A model generated the notes under the pieces. That model had not been told where the DNA came from, did not search any database, and was given only the letters and a program-made list of their open reading frames with translations. A DNA stretch of 47,429 bases. Origin: CAZJYI01 sp964550025 (GTDB lineage: Bacteria; Verrucomicrobiota; Kiritimatiellia; UBA8416; CAYOBW01). Shown here piece after piece: positions 35,219 to 43,326 of the stretch (positions are counted from its first letter, which is position 1; every line of letters starts with the position of its first letter). The DNA lies in assembly GCA_964550025.1 (NCBI GenBank), contig CAZJYI010000086.1, forward strand, positions 1 through 47,429, in the 5' to 3' direction. Made by a program: the position numbers and the translations under genes.

Positions 35219-36016
35219 ATGAACGAGAGCATACAGTACGTGATGGCAGATTTCGAACCGCGCGGGATTATCCCGCTCGTCATCGGATTTCTGTACGTCG
35301 TTGCTATGTTCATCAAGTTCCTCCGGCGGGGCGAGCAACAGACGCCGCCACCGCCACCGCCTGCACAGCCGATCGGCCGGGCGAGAAGTGCCGAAGATGA
35401 GCTGCGCAGCTTCCTCGAACAGCTTTCGGGCGGACAGCCGGCGCCCCCCCCCGCCGCTCCCGCGCAGCAACCCGCGGCGGCGCCGCCGCGCCAGCCCGGC
35501 ACCAGGGCGGAAGCCTTTGAATCGCGCGTACAGGGAGCGTCAGCGGCCCCGACCGCGAGAGCCAGCGCTTTCGAAGGGCGCGTGCAGGGCTCGGCGGCCG
35601 TGCAGGCCCCCCGGCAGCGACCGGTTCAACCGGTACCGGGGCAGGCGCGCCGCATCGTGCAGCCGGTCGCCGCACCGCCGCCGATCCCGAGGGCTGCCGC
35701 CCGGCCGGCGCGCCCTGCAACCCCCGCGACACCGCCTGCGTCGAAGCTGAGCTCCGCGATCGAAGCCGGCAGCGGCGCGGCCGGGAGGGGAAGAGGGAGG
35801 AACGTGCTGAGTGAGTTGCGCGACCGGGGGAGCGTGCAGAAGGCCATTCTTCTGCGTGAAATACTCGGAGAACCCATCGCACTGCGCAGGCCCAACATGT
35901 CCACGCAGCCGACGGGTTCTCCCTGCAAACGTCCCGACAAACCTCGAAAGAAGATCCTACACTTACCGCCGGAAGACGATTCTCTTCTTCTCAACCTTGG
36001 GCATAGCCCGCGGTAG
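35219..36016 (+). CDS. Proline/alanine-rich single-pass membrane protein
   Basis: 265 aa from the ATG of MNESIQYVMADFEPRG; the frame before it overlaps floA. One membrane helix (about 14-31), a Pro/Ala/Arg-rich low-complexity region (about 40-200) and a short conserved-looking end (LSELRDRGSVQKAILLREILGEP). It follows floA by 73 bases. Its last 54 bases overlap the convergent HU-like gene. Function unknown; the setting suggests a partner of the FloA/NfeD membrane complex. Confidence 0.7.
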   Translation: MNESIQYVMADFEPRGIIPLVIGFLYVVAMFIKFLRRGEQQTPPPPPPAQPIGRARSAEDELRSFLEQLSGGQPAPPPAAPAQQPAAAPPRQPGTRAEAFESRVQGASAAPTARASAFEGRVQGSAAVQAPRQRPVQPVPGQARRIVQPVAAPPPIPRAAARPARPATPATPPASKLSSAIEAGSGAAGRGRGRNVLSELRDRGSVQKAILLREILGEPIALRRPNMSTQPTGSPCKRPDKPRKKILHLPPEDDSLLLNLGHSPR

Positions 36017-36874
36017 CTGGATCCGAATCGTGCGCTTCTTCAACTCGCCAAGCAGCAGGTCATCCATATCGTCGGACAGGGGATCCTGGTCCTCGCTGAC
36101 GGCAATGGCAACCGGCATGGGAACCGGCACCTGCAAAGAGGCGCCGCAGGCCGGACAGGGCGCATCGCTGCCGCTCATGTCCTTCGGGGCCTCGATCTCC
36201 TGCCCACACGATTCGCAACGGAAATAGACGAATTGGTCCGTATCGCCTTCCGACGAAGTCTCGTCGAACGTCTCGTTCCCGAACGCCTGTGCGGGTATGG
36301 TGCTGTCGGAACTGCCGATCGGCGGAGTTGCATCCTGTTGTGTGGCCGGAACCACGACAACGGCGCCGCACCACGGACAAGGCACGTTCCTGCCCGCCAT
36401 GTCAGGCAGAGATTCCACCTCGCTGCCGCAATGCCGGCAACTGAACAGAACCGTCTTCGGGGCCTCAGCCGGCTTTTCGTCCGGCTGTTCAGCCGGCTGT
36501 TGCGGCGGCGTCACTGCCGGCGCAGCGGGCGGCTGTTCAAGGTCCTTCTCGACCGGCGGCGGGGGGGCGGCCGGTTGCACGATCCCCGGCGGCAACGGCG
36601 CGATCCGGTCCTTTGCTCTCTTGACAGGACGCACACGCACGCCTTTGTGAGCGCCGATGACGAGTTTCGCACCCGTCCTCGGATCACGGCAACGACGCGG
36701 CTTACGATCCACTACCTCGAACTTGCAGAGTCCCGGCACAATGATGCCGTTGGCTGCCTCACGGTACACCAATTCAGACAGGGCATCCAGTACCGCCGCG
36801 GCGCGAGCCTTGGGAATGCCTGCCTTCTCTGCCAGTTCGCCGACTACCTGGGCCTTCGTGATGCTTCTTGACAT
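35963..36874 (-). CDS. HU-like DNA-binding protein with two zinc ribbons
   Basis: 303 aa. Residues 1-90 are an HU/IHF-like fold (SITKAQVVGELAEKAGIPKA, VPGLCKFEVVDRKPRRCRDP, then GVRVRPVKRAKDRI). A Pro-rich linker (91-140) joins two zinc ribbons: C146/C149/C166/C169 and C220/C223/C240/C243, each followed by VVVVP or LQVP. The tail is acidic then basic (KKRTIRIQLPRAMPKVEKKRIVFRR). The ribbons are similar to each other, so they arose by duplication. A nucleoid protein with extra binding modules is the best reading; target unknown. Confidence 0.82.
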   Translation of the reverse strand: MSRSITKAQVVGELAEKAGIPKARAAAVLDALSELVYREAANGIIVPGLCKFEVVDRKPRRCRDPRTGAKLVIGAHKGVRVRPVKRAKDRIAPLPPGIVQPAAPPPPVEKDLEQPPAAPAVTPPQQPAEQPDEKPAEAPKTVLFSCRHCGSEVESLPDMAGRNVPCPWCGAVVVVPATQQDATPPIGSSDSTIPAQAFGNETFDETSSEGDTDQFVYFRCESCGQEIEAPKDMSGSDAPCPACGASLQVPVPMPVAIAVSEDQDPLSDDMDDLLLGELKKRTIRIQLPRAMPKVEKKRIVFRR

Positions 36875-37126
36875 GATTCACTCAGGTAAAGCAGCTAGCG
36901 TGCCAAACCGCCGTAGTACGCGTAGACCAGCGTTCAGCCTCGCAATCCTGCGAAAAGGCGCGCCCATTCTTTCTCATCGCGGTTCACGCACGATGGTCGG
37001 AATGCCCCGTGCTCTCCCACCGAAGAGAACATGTTGCCCGCCAGGCGCCAAGTTGGTATTGTACTTGCCTTAGTAGTCGCGTACCGGGTATGGATCTCCA
37101 TGCAACGAGCGGTAAAGAAGGGTCTC

Positions 37127-38392
37127 ATGGACGACAACGGCAGGACCATTGATTCGCACGCCCCGCAATCCACCCCTACACCGGCCACGACACGCCTCAG
37201 GGTGGCAACACCCGGGGCTCGGAGTGCCCGTGAGGCGGCACCGCACTCATCACCGGCTTACGAGCAGCTTCTGCAGGGCCTCTATGACGCCGTACTGATC
37301 TCCGACCTTGACGGACGCATCATCGACGGAAACCGCAGAGCCATGGAGTTTCTCCAGTTGAGTGCCGGGGAGCTCACCACCAGCCACGTCACGGGGCTGA
37401 TCTCGGGACTGAACGGGCAGGTGCTGGAGCAGGTCCGCAAACACCTTGCGGCCGGACGCTTCACCGTTCTGGACGCCACATGCGTCCGCAAAGACGGAAG
37501 CGCGTTCCCCGCGGAGATCGCCATCAGCCGAATCAACCTCACGGTGCCCGGCAACCTGGTATTCTCCGTGCGGAACATCGAGCGCCGCAAGCGGACGCAG
37601 GAGAGACTCCGCATTGAACACAACGCGCTTCAGAACTCGGCCAACGCCGTGGCCATAACGGGTCCGGAAGGCAACATCAAGTACGTCAACCCGGCATTCC
37701 TGGCACTCTGGGGCTGCGAAAGAACGGACGCTGTGGTCGGACGCAACATCCGCGAAATGTGGCATGACGGTGAGGATACGCCTGAACTGGTCAGGAAGCC
37801 GCTCGCCGGAGAATCGTGGATCGGCGTCATCGGCATGCGGCGGTACGACGGCCGGCAGATGTACCTCCAGGCAACGGCTGCACCCAACCGCGACGGCGAT
37901 CAGAAACTCGTCGGGATGGTCTTCTCGTTCATCGACGTGACCGAAAAGCACAAGGCGGAGGAGGCCATACGCAAGGAGGTTGAGGCCCAGATGTCACAGG
38001 TCAAGCGAAAGAAGGATTTCGCCGGTTCGCTGAACATCCTGGACATCACCGACCTGCTGCAACTGATCGAAGCCATAGGCAAGAGCGGGCTTCTCACCGT
38101 TTCCGACGCGGCAGAAAGCACCGTCGGTGAGGCCTCGTTCGAAGACGGACGCATCGTCACGGCCGCCTGTGCCCACTTCACGGGAGAAGCTGCGGTATAC
38201 GAGATTCTGAGACGCGGAGGCACGTCGTTTCACTTCCACGAGGGCCCGGCGGAGGAGAGGGACCCGTCAATCCAGAAGAACGTCACGCAGCTTCTTCTGG
38301 AGGGGATGAGGTCGATCGACGAGGAAGGACGGCAGGAATCGCAAATCTCAGATCTCAAATCTCAGAACCCCGACACAGCCCCACCCGCCTGA
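37127..38392 (+). CDS. PAS and DUF4388 signalling protein
   Basis: 421 aa from the ATG at 37127 (GAAGGG five bases upstream); ATGs at 37031 and 37100 would lengthen it. Two PAS domains (about 45-160, with LDGRIIDGNRRAMEFL; about 165-285, with GNIKYVNPAFLALWG) are followed by a helix and a DUF4388-like domain (about 302-395: SLNILDITDLLQLIEAIGKSGLLTV, then ASFEDGRIVTAACAHFTGEAAVYEIL). No kinase domain. DUF4388 occurs in myxobacterial and planctomycete gliding and sensory proteins. The last 18 or so residues (SQISDLKSQN and on) come from a 7-bp array. Confidence 0.83.
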   Translation: MDDNGRTIDSHAPQSTPTPATTRLRVATPGARSAREAAPHSSPAYEQLLQGLYDAVLISDLDGRIIDGNRRAMEFLQLSAGELTTSHVTGLISGLNGQVLEQVRKHLAAGRFTVLDATCVRKDGSAFPAEIAISRINLTVPGNLVFSVRNIERRKRTQERLRIEHNALQNSANAVAITGPEGNIKYVNPAFLALWGCERTDAVVGRNIREMWHDGEDTPELVRKPLAGESWIGVIGMRRYDGRQMYLQATAAPNRDGDQKLVGMVFSFIDVTEKHKAEEAIRKEVEAQMSQVKRKKDFAGSLNILDITDLLQLIEAIGKSGLLTVSDAAESTVGEASFEDGRIVTAACAHFTGEAAVYEILRRGGTSFHFHEGPAEERDPSIQKNVTQLLLEGMRSIDEEGRQESQISDLKSQNPDTAPPA

Positions 38393-38560
38393 GATCTGAA
38401 ACCTCCCCGCCCCACAGCGGTCTGAAGCCTGCGTTTCTCCCACCCCACAGCGGTCTGAAACCTGAAATCTGAGATCTCCCCACCCCACGGCAGCCTGAAA
38501 TCCGAAATCCGCGCCCTTCCCGCCCCACGGCAATCTGAAATCTGAAATCTGAGATTTTCA
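38342..38560. repeat. 7-bp array plus four 33-40 bp units
   Basis: CAAATCT, CAGATCT, CAAATCT, CAGAACC run inside the end of the PAS gene (38342-38369). Then CCCACAGCGG or CCCACGGCA headed units recur at 38411, 38444, 38484 and 38524, each followed by a TCTGAA/ATCTGAG array. It separates convergent genes. Confidence 0.8.
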
Positions 38561-38573
38561 ATTCCCCGCGCCC

Positions 38574-39773
38574 CTACCCCTGCGCAAACCACGCCACCGT
38601 CTCGAAATACGGCGTCCGCGGGAACATGTCGAAAAGCCGAGTCTTCACAAGCTCATATCCATGCTGCGCAATCGCCGCCGTGTCGCGCGCCAACGTGTCT
38701 GCCGCGCAGGAAACGTAGATCACGTTCGCGGGCCGTTCCGCCCCCACGGCTTCTATGACGCCGGGCTCCAACCCCCTCCTCGGCGGATCGAGTATGAGCG
38801 TTGTCTCCGCCCCGCTAACGGCCGCCAGGGCTTCTTGCGCCACCTCGATGACGCGCGCGCGGATGAACTCGAGCCCCGACAACTCCAGTTTAACGGCGTT
38901 GCGATGCGCCGCACGCACGGCACGGTCGTCCGAGTCCACGCCCAGGATGCTCGTCACGCCCGCTTGGGCTGCGGCCAAAGCGAACATCCCCACGCCGCAA
39001 TACAGATCGATGACGTGCCGGGGTGCGATCTCCCGCAGAATGCCCATGACGTACTCGAGCACGCTGTCGGCCACCGCCGCGTTGACCTGGAAGAAGGCAG
39101 CCCTGGGGACGCGGATCTTACCAAGACAGGTCTGCTCGAACAGCCGGGGCGCATCCTGGCGCGGCCTGTCCCACCATGACACAGCGCCGTCATTCGCTGT
39201 ATGTCGCAGCGTAAGGCTGCGGTGCCGCCGCAGGAAACGCCCGGTGCGCCGGTCCGAACGAAGCGTTCGCAGATGCTCGTTGATCGCATCCACGGCCAGC
39301 GGGCAACGCTCAACGTCGATCACCGTCCTGTTGTCCGCGCCGACGTATCCGAGCCGGCCGCCGTGCCGGCCCTTCTGCACGTGCAGCACGATCTTGTTGC
39401 GATAGCCGCGGTCGGCCGGAGCGGGAACGGGCGTCTCGCAACCCGCGTCGTTCACCCCCCCGAGATGCGTCATCTGGTCAACCAACTGCGCTTGCTTCAA
39501 ACGCACCTCCTCGTCGTAGTCGACATGCTGGTAGCAGCAACCGGGGCAGGTGCCGTTCAAGGGACAGAACGGCTCCACGCGGTGAGGCGAGGGCACCAGA
39601 ACGGAATCGAGAACGGCTTCGGCGTATCGGCGACGCCGATTTGTAACGGTGGCGCGCACCTTCTCTCCCGGCAAAACCCCGGGCACAAAGACGACGAAGC
39701 TCTCCCGCCGCGCCAGGCCCTTACCGCGATAGACAACGTCCGCGATCTCCAGTTCGAGTGTCTCGGTGCTCAT
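38574..39773 (-). CDS. 23S rRNA (uracil-5-)-methyltransferase RlmD/TrmA family
   Basis: 399 aa. N-terminal TRAM domain (1-60), 4Fe-4S ligands C70, C76, C79 and a fourth Cys in VERCPLA, then the methyltransferase fold with VIDLYCGVGMFALAAA, LILDPPRRGLEP and the catalytic Cys in VSCAADTLARD. This matches RlmD/RlmC, which methylate U1939 or U747; tRNA TrmA is less likely because of the iron-sulfur motif. Starts in a 4-base ATGA overlap with the gene before it, so translation is coupled. Confidence 0.9.
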   Translation of the reverse strand: MSTETLELEIADVVYRGKGLARRESFVVFVPGVLPGEKVRATVTNRRRRYAEAVLDSVLVPSPHRVEPFCPLNGTCPGCCYQHVDYDEEVRLKQAQLVDQMTHLGGVNDAGCETPVPAPADRGYRNKIVLHVQKGRHGGRLGYVGADNRTVIDVERCPLAVDAINEHLRTLRSDRRTGRFLRRHRSLTLRHTANDGAVSWWDRPRQDAPRLFEQTCLGKIRVPRAAFFQVNAAVADSVLEYVMGILREIAPRHVIDLYCGVGMFALAAAQAGVTSILGVDSDDRAVRAAHRNAVKLELSGLEFIRARVIEVAQEALAAVSGAETTLILDPPRRGLEPGVIEAVGAERPANVIYVSCAADTLARDTAAIAQHGYELVKTRLFDMFPRTPYFETVAWFAQG

Positions 39774-40462
39774 GATCTGGCGTCCAGCATCTCCCGCCGC
39801 TTCTTGATGACACGGAGCACCACCAGAACGGCTATGATCGTGAAAGAAACCGCAACGGGAATGGCCTGGTTGATCTCTCCGAGCCATCCGAAGAGCTTGT
39901 CGTAGGCGTACACCCAACAGACCACCGCCGTCGCGCTCCCCAGGCTGACAGTCAGCATGTTGACCCAGGGCCTGAGGCCGATGAGGAATCCGAGAACGGC
40001 GCCGACGATGATGCCGGTCATCCAGAAGGGGAACCAGACAAACAGGAAGATTCCCATGATCTTGAAGCGGCGCATCTTGCGCGCACCCCTCTTGGCCGCG
40101 TCGAAAACGGGCTTCATGTGCTCCCGGAACACGCGCCGCTCGACGAAGTTCTTATAGGAAAAGACGAGCACGGGAAACATGATGAACATGGCCATGATGT
40201 CCGTGTAGGTCGCGTGCAGCGCGATGAGCGCGGGCGGAAGGGCCACCTGCGTGCCGCGGGCTATGGACGCCGCGCGCCCACCGACAACGTGCGCCAGCCC
40301 CATGGTGAGCAGGTCGTCCCAAATGGGATATCCGCACTTCCACAATACGGCCACGGCCTCGATCCACAGGATCACCATGCAGCAGCCGGTCACGAAGATG
40401 CGCCCCTCCGGGGCCTGCAGAAAGCGGCTGCGGATGATGCGGGTATTCTGAAGCTCGCTCAT
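39770..40462 (-). CDS. Small multidrug export family-like membrane protein
   Basis: 230 aa with about five helices (24-42, 86-105, 132-160, 167-188, 203-221). MGIFLFVWFPFWMTGIIVGAVLGFLIGLRPW recalls the putative small multi-drug export family (PF06695). Transport substrate unproven. It lies four bases after crcB and overlaps rlmD by four bases. Confidence 0.7.
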   Translation of the reverse strand: MSELQNTRIIRSRFLQAPEGRIFVTGCCMVILWIEAVAVLWKCGYPIWDDLLTMGLAHVVGGRAASIARGTQVALPPALIALHATYTDIMAMFIMFPVLVFSYKNFVERRVFREHMKPVFDAAKRGARKMRRFKIMGIFLFVWFPFWMTGIIVGAVLGFLIGLRPWVNMLTVSLGSATAVVCWVYAYDKLFGWLGEINQAIPVAVSFTIIAVLVVLRVIKKRREMLDARS

Positions 40463-40466
40463 GGTA

Positions 40467-40841
40467 TCAGCTCGCGGTGGCGAGGCGGAATCCCAGCCAG
40501 ACGGCAGTCAGGCCGAGGACGATGTGCAGGGCGACGTTCGAGCATGCCAGCAGCAACTGGTTCGAACGAACCAGCTCCAGCGTCTCGTATCCGAACGCGG
40601 AAAAGGTCGTGAATCCGCCGAACATCCCCACAAGCAGGAAGAGCCGCATGGCGTGCCCGGGGAACCCACGAGATTCGGCCAAACCGCCCAGTAGACCGAT
40701 CAACAGGCAGCCCAGGAGGTTCACGAGCAAGACCCCGTGCGGAAACGGATGATCCACCCGGTTCTGAACCCAGCCGCTCACCAGGTACCGCAACACGGAC
40801 CCCAGAAATCCTCCTGCTCCAACTGCCAGTACTTCCCTCAA
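40467..40841 (-). CDS. crcB: Fluoride channel CrcB
   Basis: 124 aa, four membrane helices. Fluoride exporter of the Fluc family, which works as an antiparallel dimer. Family motifs: GGFLGSVLRYLVSG, LLVNLLGCLLIGLL and GGFTTFSAFGYETLELV (the Phe box and pore). The start is TTG at 40841 with AAGGAGG seven bases upstream; the nearby ATG is out of frame. No convincing fluoride riboswitch is seen upstream. Confidence 0.95.
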   Translation of the reverse strand: MREVLAVGAGGFLGSVLRYLVSGWVQNRVDHPFPHGVLLVNLLGCLLIGLLGGLAESRGFPGHAMRLFLLVGMFGGFTTFSAFGYETLELVRSNQLLLACSNVALHIVLGLTAVWLGFRLATAS

Positions 40842-40930
40842 TGCATCCTCCTTACCACTGCGCGGGAGCGATACTTACGCCATCCGCACGGCAAAGGCAA
40901 GACGCGTTATCCTGAATCCGACGGTTGAAT

Positions 40931-41045
40931 GGCCACACAAAGCACAAAACCCACAGAAAGAAAGACCGACGGTCACACCATGTGGATGTGCGTCAGGTCC
41001 TCTGTACCCTCTTCTCCCTATGTGACTTTTGTGCCTTTTGTGGCG
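40931..41045. repeat. Imperfect 19-bp inverted repeat with 9-bp units
   Basis: 40931-40949 and 41027-41045 are reverse complements with three mismatches, and each consists of 8-9 bp units around TTTTGTGCC. About 77 bp lie between. It fills the gap between crcB and the CII-like gene. Confidence 0.6.
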
Positions 41046-41063
41046 CAACTGCTCTCATCAGGG

Positions 41064-41525
41064 TCAAGCGAACATGCCCAGTTCACAGGCACAGACGAAC
41101 TCCTCGCCATACTGTTTCAGAGACTGCCATTTGCGGCGAATCTGGGCGGCCTCATCCAGATCAATCCGGTTGTCGTCGGCCATGGACTGCGACACCACCG
41201 CAAGCAGCTCCGAGAAATCCTGGATAATCCCCTGCGTGCGCGTGATGAATTCCTGATCGATCGCATCCCCCCTGACCTCCGGGTTCCGTACAAAGAAACC
41301 GCCCGCCTGATCGCAGACCCAGGACGGAAGCTCGTCGCACTTGGTGCAACCCATCAGCGCTGCCACGCGGTCAAGGGGATTGCGCGCCCCGCTGGCATCC
41401 TCATCCTCCTCCGGCGGCCGCTCGCACCACTTGTACACCAGCGATGTCGAAAGCCCCATCTCGGAAGCCACACACTTGGCACCCACCTCGTCAACCGCCT
41501 GTTTCAGAACCTCAAACGACTCCAT
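41064..41525 (-). CDS. Phage CII-like regulatory protein
   Basis: 153 aa from the ATG of MESFEVLKQ (GGGGAGA upstream); the longer frame is a 7-bp array. The N-terminus carries a helix-turn-helix (AVDEVGAKCVASEMGLSTSL) and LVYKWCE, then ARNPLDRVAALM, which recalls the phage regulatory CII family (PF06892). Two Cys pairs and a helical C-terminus follow. It lies 54 bases after the secretion ATPase gene on the same strand, so it may regulate that cluster. Phage origin is possible, but no phage genes are nearby. Confidence 0.7.
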   Translation of the reverse strand: MESFEVLKQAVDEVGAKCVASEMGLSTSLVYKWCERPPEEDEDASGARNPLDRVAALMGCTKCDELPSWVCDQAGGFFVRNPEVRGDAIDQEFITRTQGIIQDFSELLAVVSQSMADDNRIDLDEAAQIRRKWQSLKQYGEEFVCACELGMFA

Positions 41526-41540
41526 CTCGGTCTCCCCTAC

Positions 41541-41582
41541 TTCAGCATTGGACATTGAGCGTTCGATATTGGACATTCCTCA
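41541..41582. repeat. 7-bp array, TTCAGCA/TTGGACA family
   Basis: TTCAGCA, TTGGACA, TTGAGCG, TTCGATA, TTGGACA, TTCCTCA in register. The last unit contains the stop codon of the secretion ATPase gene. Confidence 0.85.
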
Positions 41583-42617
41583 CCCATCCCACCCCCGGAT
41601 CGTCCCCGCCGCCGCCATGCGCCGCCCGGCCGCGTCGAGATCGGCGCCGGGGTACTTCGCAAGCGCACGGCGGAGCTCCGCCAGGCCGGGACGCGTGACC
41701 ACCAGGTCGCGCCAGGCGTCGTCGGGACACAGCAGCGCGGCCACGGGAATCCTGCCCTGCCCGTCACACCGCGGAACCAGCCGCTGCGAGAGCACCCCCG
41801 TCACCGCGGAGGCAACCAGAAACGGCTCAAACCCCTGGTGCAGCAGCCGGACATACACGGAAGGTATGTTACCGGCGTGGTAGGAGGAAATCACCAGGTG
41901 CCCCGTCAGCGCGGCGTCCAGCGTGACCTTCACCACCTCCCTGTCCCGCATCTCGCCGACAACCAGCGTCTTCACGTCCTGGCGCAGTGCCGCGCGCAAC
42001 GCCGCGGCGTAGCCCCACTTGGAACCCGCCTTGACCAGCGTCTGCGACACGCCCGGGACCTCGCACTCGATCGGGTCCTCGATCGTGATGATCGAAGCGG
42101 GGTCATCCTGCTGCCGCAGCAGCTCGCGAATCAAGGCGTAGATCGTAGTCGTCTTGCCGGACCCGGTCGGCCCCGTCAGGATGATCAGCCCGGACCGCCG
42201 CGCGAGCATCGCCTGCAACCCCGACACCATCTCCTCTTCAAAGCCGAGATCGTCCAGGAACTGGGGCCCCACCCCGTACCGCATCAACCGAATGGCCACC
42301 CTTTCACCGTAGCGCGTGGGCATGACCGCAACCCGCATCTCCACGTCCGGGCACGCTTCGAGCCCGCGGATCACGCCGTCCTGCGCTATGCGCGTGCGAT
42401 ACGTCAGAAGCTTCGCCAGCACCTTGATGCGGGCGATACACTGCTGTCCGTACTCGGGCTCCACCCGCCCGACGTCGCTCTGCACCCCTTCCGAGCGCAG
42501 CCGAATGCTCACGCCGTCGGCATCAGGCAACCAGTAGAGATCGCTGACGTTGTTCTCCGCCGCGTCCGTCAGCATTCTGCCGACGAACTCGGCAGGGGTT
42601 ATGTCTTCCTGGTCCAC
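41580..42617 (-). CDS. Short GspE/PilB-type secretion ATPase
   Basis: 345 aa from a GTG (GAGGAG eight bases upstream). It has the N2-like domain (1-115), Walker A GPTGSGKTT (149-157), Asp box ITIEDPIE (177-184), Walker B KTLVVGEMRD (216-225) and His box TGHLVISSYHAGN. It lacks the GspE N1 domain (usual length about 550) and the four-Cys zinc site, and is closer to PilT in length. It probably drives the pseudopilus encoded by the plus-strand genes, though it lies on the opposite strand from them. Confidence 0.85.
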   Translation of the reverse strand: MDQEDITPAEFVGRMLTDAAENNVSDLYWLPDADGVSIRLRSEGVQSDVGRVEPEYGQQCIARIKVLAKLLTYRTRIAQDGVIRGLEACPDVEMRVAVMPTRYGERVAIRLMRYGVGPQFLDDLGFEEEMVSGLQAMLARRSGLIILTGPTGSGKTTTIYALIRELLRQQDDPASIITIEDPIECEVPGVSQTLVKAGSKWGYAAALRAALRQDVKTLVVGEMRDREVVKVTLDAALTGHLVISSYHAGNIPSVYVRLLHQGFEPFLVASAVTGVLSQRLVPRCDGQGRIPVAALLCPDDAWRDLVVTRPGLAELRRALAKYPGADLDAAGRRMAAAGTIRGWDG

Positions 42618-42648
42618 GCGTTGACTCCTCTCTCCCGGCGTACCCGGG

Positions 42649-42701
42649 AAATCCGAAATCCGAATATCGAAATCCGAAACAAACTCGAAATCCGAATGCT
42701 C
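42649..42701. repeat. 7-bp array, AAATCCG family (left arm)
   Basis: AAATCCG twice, AATATCG, AAATCCG, AAACAAA, CTCG, AAATCCG, AATGCTC. Positions 42655-42683 are the perfect reverse complement of 43203-43231. Confidence 0.9.
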
Positions 42702-42730
42702 AATGACCGAAACGGATCACGTCACCGGCG

Positions 42731-43147
42731 TTACTCACTCTTCCTGAGGATGGCGCCGAATATGTTCATCAACTCCTGGGCCTCCTGAACCAGCGTCTTC
42801 CGTTCGTCTTCAAACTCCGGTGTGGAAGCCATGTCAAGCAACCGAAGCCAATACCGACTCTCCTTGGACTCCTTGCGGCAGATCTTGATCCGCATGATGA
42901 AGTCCTTCTTGCTGAGCGCCTCGTTCGCCTCTATGTAGTTGCCGCCGACGGACCCCGAAGACCTGATGACTTGTTTCCCGTCTTCAATGTTCGCCGTGGT
43001 CTTCGTGACGCTCTTGATGAGGGTACGAACGCGTCTGGCAAACGCGAACGTCCGGTCCTCCAAATCGTAGTACTTCGCCCGCTCCTCCGCCACAACCCAC
43101 TGCGCAACAGTTCCCTCTCTCTGTTCGTAGACCTCTCCTTCCCCCAT
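42731..43147 (-). CDS. Four-helix bundle protein, 23S rRNA intervening-sequence family
   Basis: 138 aa from the ATG at 43147 (GGGAGGGGA upstream); the longer frame to 43273 consists of repeat. The family signature is present: YYDLEDRTFAFARRVRTLIKS, then QVIRSSGSVGGNYIEANEA, KKDFIMRIKICRKESKES and ESRYWLRLL. It was first seen encoded in insertions of 23S rRNA genes in Leptospira and Coxiella, and elsewhere as a free-standing gene. Its function is unknown. Here it lies between two 7-bp arrays that form a perfect 29-bp inverted repeat. It is not within an rRNA gene. Confidence 0.9.
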   Translation of the reverse strand: MGEGEVYEQREGTVAQWVVAEERAKYYDLEDRTFAFARRVRTLIKSVTKTTANIEDGKQVIRSSGSVGGNYIEANEALSKKDFIMRIKICRKESKESRYWLRLLDMASTPEFEDERKTLVQEAQELMNIFGAILRKSE

Positions 43148-43186
43148 GCTCCCCTCCCATTCGACATTCGGGTCTCGTGCTTTCCC

Positions 43187-43238
43187 CATTTCGAGATTCG
43201 GATTTGTTTCGGATTTCGATATTCGGATTTCGAGTTTC
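43187..43238. repeat. 7-bp array, GGATTTC family (right arm)
   Basis: CATTTCG, AGATTCG, a shifted part, then GGATTTC, GATATTC, GGATTTC, GAGTTTC in register. It is the inverse of the 42649 array. Confidence 0.9.
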
Positions 43239-43313
43239 CCCCGACCCTCATTCCCCCTTGCGAACCTGTTCACTCGCTGCTAACGTCATCTCCGGCATTC
43301 AGCACAGTCCACC

Positions 43314-43323
43314 GGGGGGGGGG
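43314..43323 (+). repeat. G10 tract in the ribosome-binding region of the first gspF gene
   Basis: Ten G end three bases before the ATG at 43327, where the Shine-Dalgarno site should be. Slippage would change ribosome-binding strength. Confidence 0.85.
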
Positions 43324-43326
43324 TTC

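Noticed and set aside
40842..40930. Fluoride riboswitch before crcB
   Set aside because: GGATGGCG appears on the minus strand, but the pseudoknot partners and the conserved CTGAT region of the crcB motif are not there.
41526..41576. N-terminal extension of the CII-like protein
   Set aside because: The extra 17 codons come from a 7-bp array; the ATG at 41525 has a good ribosome site.
43148..43273. N-terminal extension of the IVS-family protein
   Set aside because: It translates the right-hand heptamer array; family members begin near the ATG at 43147.
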